Assembly: GCA_018105865.1 (NCBI GenBank)
Contig: CM030859.1
Location: forward strand, 6,256,443-6,320,442
Length of the DNA: 64,000 nucleotides
Source: Metaphire vulgaris
Lineage: Eukaryota; Annelida; Clitellata; Crassiclitellata; Megascolecidae
Direction of reading: 5' to 3'
A program made the position numbers and the translations under genes. How positions within the stretch are numbered: position 1 is the first letter of the stretch; each line of letters begins with the position of its first letter. Under the pieces are notes generated by a model, which was not told where the DNA came from, did no database searches, and saw nothing but the letters and a program-made list of their open reading frames with translations. Positions 63,919-64,000 of this stretch are shown here, piece after piece.

Positions 63919-64000
63919 GGCCGTTTTATCCACGGGTCAAAGCGGGCACTGCGCCCAGTGAACTACGAACTTTTCAGGGGCCTACGATGCCTACGATACA
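63919..64000. mobile_element. Left end of another CAGGGCCG-type MITE, cut by the window
   Basis: CAGGGCCGTTTTATCCACGG with GGGCACTGCGCCCAGTG looks like the start of a hAT MITE. The right end lies beyond 64000. Confidence 0.45.

Noticed and set aside
1..64000. CRISPR arrays, operons, bacterial promoters or phage genes
   Set aside because: None seen; introns, LINEs, SINEs and hAT MITEs show the DNA is eukaryotic.

Overview
The window is eukaryotic and almost certainly animal. The evidence is spliced exons with GT-AG (and one GC-AG) introns, a procollagen lysyl hydroxylase (PLOD) gene, part of a PMP22/EMP/claudin-type tetraspan gene, non-LTR retrotransposons and a very dense load of DNA transposons. 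Frequent TAGGCCTA-like octamers and the mix of LINE, hAT, Merlin, piggyBac-like and CACTA-like elements suggest a marine invertebrate, perhaps a deuterostome. I cannot name the species, and that placement is inference.

Host genes. Four + strand coding exons (6032-6136, 13637-13783, 18392-18517, 21352-21507) join in phase 0 and encode the 177 C-terminal residues of a PLOD-type Fe(II)/2-oxoglutarate dioxygenase, with HxD, distal His and 2-OG-binding Arg all present. Its introns are full of transposons. Near the other end, two + strand exons (58722-58911, 61606-61758) encode the N-terminal half of a GLW-motif tetraspan membrane protein that runs on past the window or into exons I could not find. 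Upstream PLOD exons were not found in 1-6031.

Layout. 1-1400: the end of a hAT MITE, a foldback minisatellite and a LINE piece. 1550-6000: LINE 3' ends carrying two inverted copies of a TTAA-flanked (piggyBac-like) element. 6469-12075: a hAT-like element holding a second copy of the same family in opposite orientation, which itself holds a 3.5 kb LINE. 12-22 kb: PLOD exons among LINE tails and MITEs. 22-30 kb: LINEs and MITEs, including the best-preserved reverse transcriptase ORF (25513-26931). 30.5-41.7 kb: a four-level nest. A LINE-type (TAA)n tail holds a CACTG-ended DNA transposon with a poorly characterised transposase; that holds a 6.7 kb hAT element whose protein joins an OTU cysteine-protease domain to a ZMYM1-like transposase; that in turn holds an RTE-like LINE. 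42-64 kb: many short hAT MITEs with exact 8-bp target duplications, tRNA-like SINEs, a Merlin transposase relic, a hAT transposase relic and two more foldback minisatellites.

The least expected signals are: (i) a short motif, GATGACC-T(5-7)-GCTTGTCA, repeated about 17 times inside MITEs whose terminal repeats differ; (ii) three foldback structures built from 15-bp units that all start GGAC; (iii) the CACTG element and its transposase, which carries a 152-bp copy of its own 3' coding end inserted in its middle; (iv) the OTU-hAT fusion. All coordinates and comparisons were made by eye; no database search was run.
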